Notes under the pieces: generated by a model
The model's input: only the letters and a program-made list of their open reading frames with translations
What the model was told of the DNA's origin: nothing
Database searches by the model: none
In this document: positions 1 to 8,610 of the stretch, piece by piece
How the letters are laid out: the number at the start of each line of letters is the position of its first letter
Numbering within the stretch: position 1 is the first letter of the stretch
Assembly (NCBI RefSeq): GCF_014191055.1
Contig: NZ_JACHWB010000002.1
Coordinates: 186,001 to 250,000, forward strand
DNA length: 64,000 nt
From: Microvirga lupini
GTDB lineage: Bacteria; Pseudomonadota; Alphaproteobacteria; Rhizobiales; Beijerinckiaceae
Reading direction: 5' to 3'
Program-made: the position numbers and the translations under genes

Positions 1-555
1 GATTCACGCGCCGGCGAAGCGCTTGCCTCGGCGCAGCTTGAGTCTGCGACCAACATGACGGACCGGCTCGCGTCGCTCAGCGTCCTGACGACCCTTCCGG
101 GCCAAGCACGCGAGGACGCCATCGCCCAGTTCGGCGAGCGCTATCGCAACGAACCGCTCGTGATCGACAAATGGTTCACCCTGCAGGCTGCCATCCCGGA
201 GGACGGAACTCTCGAGCGGGTGAAGCGCCTGATGGAGCATCCTGCCTTCTCCATCAGCAATCCCAATCGGGTGCGCTCGCTGATCGGCAGCTTTGCCATG
301 CTGAACCAGGTTCAGTTCAACCGGGCGGACGGGGCGGGCTACCAGTTCCTGGCCTCAATCGTGCTGCGCGCGGATGAGCTGAATCCGCAACTCGCCGCTC
401 GCCTGCTCACCGCTTTCAGCACCTGGCGGATGATGGAAAACACCCGGCGGAAACACGCGGAAGAAGCCCTTCGCTCCATCGCGCAAAAGCCCAATCTTTC
501 CCGCGATGTAGGAGACATCGTGAGCCGTTCCCTCGAGGAGAGCCAGTCGGAATAA
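1..555 (+). CDS. pepN: Aminopeptidase N, C-terminal part (gene starts upstream)
   Basis: The frame is open from the first base and ends at 555, so only the last 184 residues are present. They match the helical C-terminal domain of proteobacterial PepN (M1 zinc aminopeptidase): the region with LTTLPGQAREDAIAQFGERY, FTLQAAIPE, HPAFSISNPNRVRSLIGSF and a helix near TRRKHAEEALRSIA. This domain caps the active-site chamber; the catalytic HExxH zinc site would lie upstream of the window. PepN is a cytoplasmic enzyme that trims N-terminal residues from peptides. The first ATG at 55 is internal, because coding sequence continues before it. No clear terminator follows before the next gene. Confidence 0.9.
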   Translation, partial: DSRAGEALASAQLESATNMTDRLASLSVLTTLPGQAREDAIAQFGERYRNEPLVIDKWFTLQAAIPEDGTLERVKRLMEHPAFSISNPNRVRSLIGSFAMLNQVQFNRADGAGYQFLASIVLRADELNPQLAARLLTAFSTWRMMENTRRKHAEEALRSIAQKPNLSRDVGDIVSRSLEESQSE

Positions 556-746
556 CCTATATGGTTGAGGGGGTTATTGACTTGTCCTGGATTTCCCCAG
601 GGGAAAGCGGCATAGGAAATTTTTTATTAACCTTCGGGTTCTACTAACTAGACAAATCACCCGCTCAAGATTCTATTGTTAGTGATTCGGAGAGATGCGG
701 CACGTCCTCCGAAACAGGACGCAAATGGTTCCGGAGGAAGCATCGC

Positions 747-3074
747 ATGGCGGGGGCGGTGACCGCATGCGTACCCGCACGCGCGGGTACGATTCTAGGG
801 GTAACGCGATCAGACGCGAACCTCACCTATCGACGGCTTGAGCGATATGAGCCCCTGCTCCGCCTGGCGGTCCCGGCGGTTCTGATCCTGTTTCTCATCA
901 CGCTTGCCGGCAGCGCTTGGGTGCAAATCCGCGATGGCCGCAAGGACACGCTTTTCGACGCCATCAGCGACATCGACATCATTGCCTCTCTGTCGGCGGC
1001 AAAGCTCGGCGCCATTCCGGCTCCGGCCAACAATGCTCAAGCTGCGGCGCAGCTGGAGCACCTCGCCAAGGACATGCCGCCGAGCGCCCTGACGCAGAAC
1101 CGCACGCTCATGCTGGTCGATCAGGCAGGCGTCATTCTGGCCGTTCATCCGCCGATGAAGGATGCTCCCGTCAAGCTCACCGACATCCTGGGCGAAGCGC
1201 AGCCGCTGATGCTGTTTGCCGACCGCGCCGGCGTCATGACGGTCCGTCTTCCCGGCGGCGTTGAGGGCATGGCAACCGTTCGTGCGCTGCACGCCTCTTC
1301 GGGACAGATCGCGCTCGTGCAGCCCATGCCGCACATCCTGTCGGGCTGGTGGACGCGCACCATCGGCCACGTCTCGCTTCTCGGCGCCACGATCCTGGTG
1401 CTGCTCGGCATCGGTGTAGCTTATGTGATGCAGGCGAACCGCGCGCGCGCCGCCGACGAGGTTTGCGAGAAGGTGCGCGACCGGATCGATTCCGCTCTCA
1501 ACCGCGGACGCTGCGGCCTGTGGGACTGGGACATCGGCCGCGGCCGCATCTACTGGTCCGACTCCATGTACGAGCTTCTCGGCTACGAGCGCCAGGACGA
1601 GTTCCTCTCCTTCGGCGAAGTGAACGCCATGATCCACCCCGAGGATCAGGATCTCTTCACGATTGCCGAACAGCTCGCCTCCGCCAGCACCTCGCTTCTC
1701 GATTACGAGTTCCGCATCCGTAGCCTCACGGGTGACTGGGTATGGCTGCGCGCCCGCGCCGAGCTGATGAGCGATCCGGATGACGCGGCGAGCCATCTCG
1801 TGGGCATCGCGGTCGACGTGACCGAGCAGCGCGGCCTCGAAGAGAAGACCGCCAAGGCCGATGCCCGCCTGCACGACGCCATCGAAGCAATCTCCGAAGC
1901 CTTCGTGCTGTGGGACGCCAACAACAACCTCGTGCTGTGCAACTCGAAATTCCAGAAGCTGCACGAGCTGCCGGCCGATGCGCAGCTGCAGGGCAAGTCC
2001 TATGCGGACGTGATGGCGCTGGGCCGCCCGCCAGAGGTGCAGCACCAGTTCCTGCGCCGCGAGCAGCAGGACGTGGGCGCACGCACCTTCGAGGCTCGCC
2101 TTCAGGACGGTCGCTGGCTGCAGATCAACGAGCGCCGCACCAAGGATGGCGGCTACGTGTCGGTCGGCACGGACATCACGGCACTCAAGCGTCACGAGCA
2201 CCGCCTCGTCGAGTCCGAGAAGGAGCTCATCGCCACCGTTCTCGATCTCAAGCAGTCGCGCCAGAAGCTTGAAGCGCAGACGCATCAGCTCGCCGACCTC
2301 GCCGAACGCTATCTCGACCAGAAGGCCCAGGCCGAAAGCGCCAACCGCGCCAAATCCGAATTCCTGGCCAACATGAGCCATGAGCTGCGTACGCCGCTCA
2401 ACGCCATCATCGGCTTCGCGGAGGTGATGCAGAGCGGCATCTTCGGCTCGCTCGGCTCCGAGAAATACGAGGAATACTGCTCCGACATCCGCTCGAGCGG
2501 TCAGTATCTCCTGTCGGTGATCAACGACATCCTCGACATGTCGCGCATCGAGGCAGGCCGCACCACGCTCACGAAGCAGCCGATCGAAGTCCATGCCTCG
2601 ATCCAGCGCGCCCTCAAGCTCGTAGGCGAGCAGACAAAGGCCAAGGACCTCTCCGTCACGGTCGATGTGAGCCCTGAGGACATCATCGTTCCGGCAGACG
2701 AGCGCGCCCTGCACCAGATCCTCGTCAACCTGCTCCAGAATGCCACGAAGTTCACCAGCGACGGTGGCTGCATCACGGTGCGCACGCGTCAAGCCGGCAA
2801 CGCCGTCAACATCTACGTGGAAGACAACGGCATCGGCATTCCCGATCACGCCCTGCACAAGCTCGGCCAGCCTTTCGAGCAGGTCGAGACCGAGTTCTCG
2901 AAGAGCTACAAGGGCTCGGGCCTGGGTCTTGCCATTGCCCGCTCGCTCGCCGAGCTCCACGGCGGATCGCTACGCATCAGAAGCCAGGAAGGCGTCGGCA
3001 CCATCGTGCTGGTCCACCTGCCGCTCACCGAAGCCACGAACGCGGACATCGCCCTGGCAGATGCGGCGGCGTAA
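747..3074 (+). CDS. pleC: PAS-domain sensor histidine kinase, PleC-like
   Basis: A 775-residue membrane histidine kinase. Segments near residues 37-59 and 205-229 are hydrophobic and flank a periplasmic sensor domain. Two PAS domains follow (about 245-370 and 375-490), the first with GLWDWDIGRGRIYWSDSMY. The HisKA phosphoacceptor is His545 in NMSHELRTPLNAIIGF. The ATPase has the N box NLLQNATKF, G1 DNGIGIP and G2 GSGLGLAIA. A GGAGG box lies just before the ATG. PleC/DivJ-type kinases act on DivK and PleD in asymmetric division. The pepN/pleC/glnE/cyc neighbourhood and the HisKA sequence favour PleC. Identity as a member of the PleC/DivJ family is strong; the exact orthologue is inferred from synteny. 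Confidence 0.8.
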   Translation: MAGAVTACVPARAGTILGVTRSDANLTYRRLERYEPLLRLAVPAVLILFLITLAGSAWVQIRDGRKDTLFDAISDIDIIASLSAAKLGAIPAPANNAQAAAQLEHLAKDMPPSALTQNRTLMLVDQAGVILAVHPPMKDAPVKLTDILGEAQPLMLFADRAGVMTVRLPGGVEGMATVRALHASSGQIALVQPMPHILSGWWTRTIGHVSLLGATILVLLGIGVAYVMQANRARAADEVCEKVRDRIDSALNRGRCGLWDWDIGRGRIYWSDSMYELLGYERQDEFLSFGEVNAMIHPEDQDLFTIAEQLASASTSLLDYEFRIRSLTGDWVWLRARAELMSDPDDAASHLVGIAVDVTEQRGLEEKTAKADARLHDAIEAISEAFVLWDANNNLVLCNSKFQKLHELPADAQLQGKSYADVMALGRPPEVQHQFLRREQQDVGARTFEARLQDGRWLQINERRTKDGGYVSVGTDITALKRHEHRLVESEKELIATVLDLKQSRQKLEAQTHQLADLAERYLDQKAQAESANRAKSEFLANMSHELRTPLNAIIGFAEVMQSGIFGSLGSEKYEEYCSDIRSSGQYLLSVINDILDMSRIEAGRTTLTKQPIEVHASIQRALKLVGEQTKAKDLSVTVDVSPEDIIVPADERALHQILVNLLQNATKFTSDGGCITVRTRQAGNAVNIYVEDNGIGIPDHALHKLGQPFEQVETEFSKSYKGSGLGLAIARSLAELHGGSLRIRSQEGVGTIVLVHLPLTEATNADIALADAAA

Positions 3075-3108
3075 ACGCGCTGCATCTTCAGAGACGATTC
3101 ATCTCATC

Positions 3109-3142
3109 AAAAAGCCGGCGCTGTGAGGCGTCGGCTTTTCTC
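3109..3142. terminator. Bidirectional intrinsic terminator between pleC and RTX gene
   Basis: The arms AAAAGCCGGCGC and GCGTCGGCTTTT pair with one G-U and a short loop. T-runs occur on both strands, so it can end pleC from the left and the RTX gene from the right. Confidence 0.75.
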
Positions 3143-3197
3143 TTTTCGCAATCTCGAAGGCAGCTCCGCGGATGCGCAGCCGCCCGAGCGCTCAGCC

Positions 3198-5354
3198 TCA
3201 GATCAGGAAGAAGGATGAGGCGGTCAGGGTCGGGTTGCCGACGAGGGTGGCGAACTGCACCTGGGCGGCTCCACCGATCCCGTCGGCATCGTAGGACACA
3301 GCCCCCGTGCTGCTGTTGTAGATCAGACGGTGCTCATAGCTCGTCGCCGAGGCGCCTGTCGTGAACGCTGCCGAAGAGAGCGCGCCGCTCGAGGCGAAGC
3401 TGGTGAACACGTTGCGCGACAGCCCGATCAGGTCCTGACCGACCGTGAAGTCGGTGATCCGGTCGATGTTGCCGTTGCCGAGCGCGGTGTCGAAGCGGAA
3501 CTGGTCCGCGCCGGCCCCGCCGGTGAGCTGATCGGCCCCGACACCACCCCAGAGAAGGTCATTGCCATTGCCGCCGGTGAGCACGTCGGCGCCGCCATGA
3601 CCGAAGAGCGAGTCATTGTCCTCGCCGCCATCGAGATAGTCGTTGCCGATCCGGCCGGTCAGCACGTCGTTGCCGCCCAGGCCCACAAGCGCGTTGCCGG
3701 CCAGATAATTGGCTGCGCTCAACGTGTCGGCATAATTCGAGCCCTGCAGCGCCTCGATGCTGATGAACGTGTCGCCATACGCCTCGCCGGCATTGAGCCA
3801 GTTGTCCGCCAGGCTCACCGTGACGCCGGATGTCGCGGTCGCATACGACGCCCAGTCGAAGTCGGCCCCGCCATCGAGAATGTCGGCGCCGGCACCGCCG
3901 TTGAGGATGTCGTCGCCGGCCCCGCCGTCGAGATGGTCGTTGCCGCCCCGGCCCTGCAGATTGTCGTTGCCGCCCAGGCCGAACAGGGCATTGCCGATCT
4001 CATTGCCGCCGAGCGCGTCGCCGTGGTTCGAGCCTTGCAGCGCCTCGATGCCGACGTAGCTGTCGCCCGCCGCCTCACCCGTGTTGCCGGAATGGCTCGC
4101 CAGATCCGCCGTCACACCCGCCGCAGCGTCGATGTAGGAGGCCCAGTCGAAGCCCAGCCCACCGATCAGCACATCGCCGCCGGCACCGCCGTTGAGGATG
4201 TCGTCGCCGGCCCCGCCGTCGAGATGGTCGTTGCCGCCCCGGCCCTGCAGCACGTCGCCGCCGTCAAGCCCCGAGAGCGCATTGCCGATCTCATTGCCGG
4301 CGAGCTGGTCGCCGAAGTTCGAGCCTTGTAGGGCCTCGACGCTGCTGTAGCTGTCGCCCGCCGCCTCGCCAGTGTTGACCGCGCTGTTGGCGAGATCAGC
4401 CCGCACGCCCGCAGTGGCTTCCGAGTACGACGCCCAGTCGAAGCCGGCACCGCCGACCAGGGTATCAGCTCCAACGCCGCCGTTGAGGATATCGTCACCC
4501 TCGCCGCCATCGAGATGATCGTTGCCGCCACGGCCGTTCAGAATGTCGTTGCCGCCAAGACCCGAGAGCGCATTGCCGATCTCGTTGCCGGCGAGAACGT
4601 CGTTGTGGTTCGAGCCCTGCAGCGCCTCGATGCCATCATACGTATCTCCGGCGGCTTCGCCGATGTTCCCAGCGTTGTTGACGAGATCCGCGTGAACGCT
4701 GGAGGCCGCACCGCTATATGAAGCCCAGTCGAAGTCAGCCCCGCCGATCAGGCGATCCGCGCCGAGCCCCCCGATCAGGATGTCGTCGCCGGAGCCGCCG
4801 AACATTAAGTTGTTCGCCATACTGCCGATCAGCACATCGTTTACATTATCGTTACCGAGGAGAAAGTTAAGTTGGTTGTAGTGTGAGTGAGGATCGCTCA
4901 GGTAATTGGGGATTTCCGAATTGCCACCCGCAGGTAATCCTTGACCGTCAACAGGCGGAATCACCTCGACTTGAGTGTCCTCACGAGAGATGAGACGGTC
5001 GATAGGATCCCGTCTTTCCCTTACGATGTTATCCCTCCAACCGATCATGTTACCATTGTTGTCCCAATGGGTTGGAGTTCTGATACGGGTTGTCGTTTCA
5101 ATCTCCATTCCATCAGCAGAGACCGTAGTCGTGATATAGGTCATTTGCCCACCGTCACCCGACAAGTAGTACGTCGACGATGAGGTTGAGCCGTCCGCGT
5201 GGGTTGTTGTTGTGACGGGGCGCCCTTGCCGTATCGTGGTTGTCGTTGTTCCGGAACTGCCTATGGGCTGAGGCGTTCCCCCGTATCCAACATCACCACC
5301 CGAACCATTGAAGTAATTGTTCATTTCTTCTTCGAGTGTAAACGGTCTAAACAT
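3198..5354 (-). CDS. RTX-type calcium-binding protein (paralogue 1)
   Basis: A 718-residue protein with four near-identical modules of about 95 residues. Each starts with FDWASY, contains EALQGSN and is followed by GG-x-G-x-D nonapeptides such as [18 protein letters not shown], which form calcium-binding parallel beta-rolls. The last 100 residues ([39 protein letters not shown]) are the C-terminal module typical of type I-secreted RTX proteins, so export without a cleaved signal peptide is expected. The N-terminus ([12 protein letters not shown] and GGDVGYGG) is shared with the next gene. The ATG at 5354 is chosen because AAGGGGTTGAGG lies before it; a TTG start 15 nt upstream is possible. 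No enzymatic domain is visible, so the role (adhesin, surface layer) is unknown. Confidence 0.85.
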   Translation of the reverse strand: MFRPFTLEEEMNNYFNGSGGDVGYGGTPQPIGSSGTTTTTIRQGRPVTTTTHADGSTSSSTYYLSGDGGQMTYITTTVSADGMEIETTTRIRTPTHWDNNGNMIGWRDNIVRERRDPIDRLISREDTQVEVIPPVDGQGLPAGGNSEIPNYLSDPHSHYNQLNFLLGNDNVNDVLIGSMANNLMFGGSGDDILIGGLGADRLIGGADFDWASYSGAASSVHADLVNNAGNIGEAAGDTYDGIEALQGSNHNDVLAGNEIGNALSGLGGNDILNGRGGNDHLDGGEGDDILNGGVGADTLVGGAGFDWASYSEATAGVRADLANSAVNTGEAAGDSYSSVEALQGSNFGDQLAGNEIGNALSGLDGGDVLQGRGGNDHLDGGAGDDILNGGAGGDVLIGGLGFDWASYIDAAAGVTADLASHSGNTGEAAGDSYVGIEALQGSNHGDALGGNEIGNALFGLGGNDNLQGRGGNDHLDGGAGDDILNGGAGADILDGGADFDWASYATATSGVTVSLADNWLNAGEAYGDTFISIEALQGSNYADTLSAANYLAGNALVGLGGNDVLTGRIGNDYLDGGEDNDSLFGHGGADVLTGGNGNDLLWGGVGADQLTGGAGADQFRFDTALGNGNIDRITDFTVGQDLIGLSRNVFTSFASSGALSSAAFTTGASATSYEHRLIYNSSTGAVSYDADGIGGAAQVQFATLVGNPTLTASSFFLI

Positions 5355-5664
5355 CCTCAACCCCTTCAATTTCCAAGCACGATCCGGCTTGGACCGATTG
5401 CGGCATTTCTCTGGGCTCAGGATGCCGCTTTCCTGCGCCGCTCATGGATGGTCTCTCCTGAGGATCTGTCCTCGCAGAACAACCACTTCATTCCTTTTAG
5501 AGATACATATAACGATATAATGTGACTTAAAACACATATTCACCCGATCGAGGTGAGCTTCGTGCTTTGCGCATGTTGCAAGACCGGCGCGATGAGGCGC
5601 CGGTCGTTGTCTTTGTTGCGCGTAATGCGCGATACCCGATGGGAAGCCGGTTAGGCTCACTCCA
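5355..5664. other. Intergenic gap between the RTX paralogues
   Basis: No convincing gene is present. It holds the AT-rich upstream region of paralogue 1 and a perfect hairpin downstream of paralogue 2 (listed separately). Confidence 0.6.
5582..5605 (-). terminator. Hairpin downstream of RTX paralogue 2
   Basis: The arms GACCGGCGC and GCGCCGGTC are perfect complements around a 6-nt loop. The T-run is weak on the minus strand (better on the plus strand), so termination efficiency is uncertain. Confidence 0.5.
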
Positions 5665-8382
5665 TCAGATCATCACGAATGAGTTCTGGTTGAGGAGCAG
5701 GTTGGGAGCGAGTGTGGCGAACTGCACCTGGGCCGCGCCGCCGATGCCGTCGGCATCGTAGAACAGCGCGCCCGTCGCGCTGTTGTAGATCAGACGATGC
5801 TCGTAGCTTGTTGCCCCACGACCAATTGTAAATGCAGGGCCAGCCGAAGCGCCCGACAGCGAGCTGTAGCCGCCGAGATCGAGCCCGGCGAACACGCTGC
5901 GCGACAGCCCGATCAGATCCTGCCCGACCGTGAAGTCGGTAATCCGGTCAATGCCGCCGGTGCCCAACGCCGTGTCGAAGCGGAACAGGTCCGAACCCAC
6001 CCCGCCGGTGAGCTGGTCGGACCCCGCCCCGCCCGAAAGCGTGTCGCTGCCGCTGCCCCCGGTGAGCACGTCGGCCCCGTCCTGGCCCCAGAGCGTGTCG
6101 TGGCCCTCCCCGCCCTCGAGATAGTCGTTGCCGATGCGGCCGTTGAGCACGTCGTTGCCGCCCAGTCCCACAAGCGCATTGCCGGCGAGATAATCGGCCG
6201 CCGTGAGCACGTCGTTGTAGGCCGAGCCCTGCAGCGCCTCGATGCCGATGTAGGTGTCGCCGGCCGCCTCGCCGGTGTTGGCCGCGCTGTTCAGCAGGCT
6301 CGCCACCACCCCGGAGGTCGCATAGATATACGACGCCCAGTCAAAGTCGGCGCCGCCGTTCAGCACGTCGGCGCCCTCGTTGCCCTGCAGGATGTCATCA
6401 CCTGTACCGCCGTCGAGATGGTCGTTGCCCTTGCGCCCGACCAGCACGTCGTTGCCGCCCAATCCCGAGAGCGCGTTGCCCTGCGTGGTGGTGTCGGCGG
6501 TCAGCGTGTCGGCATGGTTCGAGCCCTGCAGGCCGCGGATGCCCTCGTAGACATCGCCCGCCGCCTCGCCGGTGTTGGCCAGGCGGTTCGACAGGTTCGC
6601 CGTCACGCCGGCGGTGGCCTCCGCATACGAGGCCCAGTCGAAGCCGCCGCCGCCGATCAGCCGGTCGGCCCCCAGGCCGCCTTGCAGGATGTCATCGCCG
6701 GCGCCGCCCTCCAGTGTGTCGTTGCCGCCGCGGCCCTGCAGCACGTCGTTGCCGCCCTGGCCAGAGAGCCAGTTGTCGCCGTCCGAGCCGGCGAGCTGGT
6801 CGGCATGGTTCGAGCCCTGCAACGCCTCGATGCTGATGAGCGTGTCGCCGGCGGCCTCGCCGGTGTTGAGCGCCCGGTTAAGCAGGTCCACCCGCACCCC
6901 GGCGGGGGCATCCGTATACACGGCCCAGTCGACGCCCGCCCCGCCCTCAAGGATATCGGCCCCTGCGCCGCCGTTCAGCGTATCGTTGCCTTCGCCGCCA
7001 TCGAGATGATCGTTGCCGCCGCGGCCGATCAGCCAGTCGGCCCCACCGAGGCCGAACAGCGCATTGCCGATACCGTCGCCGAAGAAAGTGTCGGCGTGGT
7101 TCGAGCCCTGCAGCGCCTCGATGTTGCGGTGAATGTCCCCCTGCGCCTCGCCGGCATTGGCCGCAGGAGCGGTCAGGTCGACCACCACGCCGGCGCTCGC
7201 CTCCAGATAGGACGCCCAGTCGAAGCCCGCGCCGCCGTCGAGCACATCCGCTCCAGCCCCGCCACGCAGGATGTCGTCACCCTCGCCGCCATCAAGGTGG
7301 TCGTTGCCGTCGCGGCCGACCAGAATGTCGTTGCCACCGAGACCGGAGAGTGCATTGCCGACCTCGTTGCCGGCGAGCGAGTCGCCGGACTCCGAGCCCT
7401 GCAGCGCCTCAATGTCGCGATATTTATCGCCGGCAGCCTCGGCGGTGTTGACGCCGCTGTTGGCGAGATCCGCCACTACGCCGGAAGTTGCCCTGCTATA
7501 GGATGCCCAGTCGAAACCGGCGTCGCCGATCAGCAGGTCGTTACCTGCACCGCCATTCAGAATGTCATCGCCCTCGCCGCCCTGCAGGATATCGTCACGC
7601 TCCCTGCCCACAAGGATATCAGTGCCACCGCCCCCACTCACAAAACCATCTGCGGCCAGAACATCGGCATCGTTCGTTCCCAGGGTTGCAGAAACGAAAT
7701 ATGTTTCGTCGCCGAGCAAGAACTCTAGAAGGACCGGCTTATCGCTGCCGTCACCATCCGGAATATGCCTTGGTCCCTTGACAGGCTCAAACCAGTACTC
7801 CCTCCAAAAATCTGCCTCACGCTCCGCTGCAGTATATTCGCGGCGATCAAACGTAGTACCGTCTGGACGCACATTATACCAAGTCTCATTACCTCTCGCA
7901 GTGCGCCAGTAAACGTAATTAAACTCAGGTCCATAAACAATTCGGTGAATTGATGGGTGATTTACCCCATCATCAGTTATATTATTACTTACGACTGTTT
8001 CACTCAGAAGCCTATTGCTCAAGACATCACGGGTCTCAGTAATAGTAGTTTGACTCCCACGATGCACTGATATCGTAGTAATTCCGTTTTGAGTTGATGT
8101 TTTAATCGTTGTTGTTAGACCCCACTGATTTGGATGTGTTTCACTTGTTAAACTTCCATCTGGATTCTGATAAGTTCTGGTCGTGCTGCCATCAGAATTT
8201 TCTTTCACGCCAACAAGGTTGCTAACATTGCCGGTGCTCACACTGCCATTGGCGTTGACCCTTGTGACACCGCCGCCACTCGTGCCACCGTTGACAGCAC
8301 CACCATATCCAACCGACCCGCCATAGCGCGCCGTGTGAGCGAGATATTCCTCTTCAAGCGCCGTGAATTGCCTATCAGCCAT
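5665..8382 (-). CDS. RTX-type calcium-binding protein (paralogue 2)
   Basis: A 905-residue paralogue of the preceding RTX protein, in tandem on the same strand. It has five DWASY/EALQGSN modules against four in the neighbour, separated by GGxGxDxLxGG nonapeptides. The C-terminal export module is the same ([35 protein letters not shown]). The N-terminal 240 residues include FTALEEEYL and GGSVGYGG, matching the neighbour, then a longer Thr/Ser-rich region that looks strand-rich. Module DNA is highly similar within and between the genes, indicating tandem duplication and likely recombination. No transporter genes (HlyB/HlyD/TolC type) are in the window, so a secretion system elsewhere is assumed. 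Function unknown beyond probable calcium-stabilised extracellular protein. Confidence 0.85.
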   Translation of the reverse strand: MADRQFTALEEEYLAHTARYGGSVGYGGAVNGGTSGGGVTRVNANGSVSTGNVSNLVGVKENSDGSTTRTYQNPDGSLTSETHPNQWGLTTTIKTSTQNGITTISVHRGSQTTITETRDVLSNRLLSETVVSNNITDDGVNHPSIHRIVYGPEFNYVYWRTARGNETWYNVRPDGTTFDRREYTAAEREADFWREYWFEPVKGPRHIPDGDGSDKPVLLEFLLGDETYFVSATLGTNDADVLAADGFVSGGGGTDILVGRERDDILQGGEGDDILNGGAGNDLLIGDAGFDWASYSRATSGVVADLANSGVNTAEAAGDKYRDIEALQGSESGDSLAGNEVGNALSGLGGNDILVGRDGNDHLDGGEGDDILRGGAGADVLDGGAGFDWASYLEASAGVVVDLTAPAANAGEAQGDIHRNIEALQGSNHADTFFGDGIGNALFGLGGADWLIGRGGNDHLDGGEGNDTLNGGAGADILEGGAGVDWAVYTDAPAGVRVDLLNRALNTGEAAGDTLISIEALQGSNHADQLAGSDGDNWLSGQGGNDVLQGRGGNDTLEGGAGDDILQGGLGADRLIGGGGFDWASYAEATAGVTANLSNRLANTGEAAGDVYEGIRGLQGSNHADTLTADTTTQGNALSGLGGNDVLVGRKGNDHLDGGTGDDILQGNEGADVLNGGADFDWASYIYATSGVVASLLNSAANTGEAAGDTYIGIEALQGSAYNDVLTAADYLAGNALVGLGGNDVLNGRIGNDYLEGGEGHDTLWGQDGADVLTGGSGSDTLSGGAGSDQLTGGVGSDLFRFDTALGTGGIDRITDFTVGQDLIGLSRSVFAGLDLGGYSSLSGASAGPAFTIGRGATSYEHRLIYNSATGALFYDADGIGGAAQVQFATLAPNLLLNQNSFVMI

Positions 8383-8610
8383 ATCGAACTGCCCCCAACG
8401 TCAACACTGCACGTTTGCAGATTGCTTAAGTTCAGCGCATTCCGAGCAAATTTTTAGGGAAGCGATAACTCTCAAAACGGAGGGGAACGCAGATTCTTGA
8501 TCGCTTAAATGTCTCATAAATATACGAAAAGTTTTACATTCCCATGCGAATCGCAACTCTTGATGATCGCTTCCGAAGCGGCAGGCGATGTAAGTGCGGA
8601 AGATCGGGTG

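Noticed and set aside
810-2960. 716-codon open frame antisense to the pleC-like gene
   Set aside because: It mirrors a GC-rich coding sequence, has no domain and lies wholly opposite a certain gene.
3850-7560. Regularly spaced DNA repeats resembling a CRISPR array
   Set aside because: They are coding modules of the RTX proteins; spacing and length are protein-repeat sized and in frame.
3330-7728. Long plus-strand frames opposite the RTX genes
   Set aside because: Repetitive Ala/Val/Arg sequence produced by antisense reading of calcium-binding repeats.
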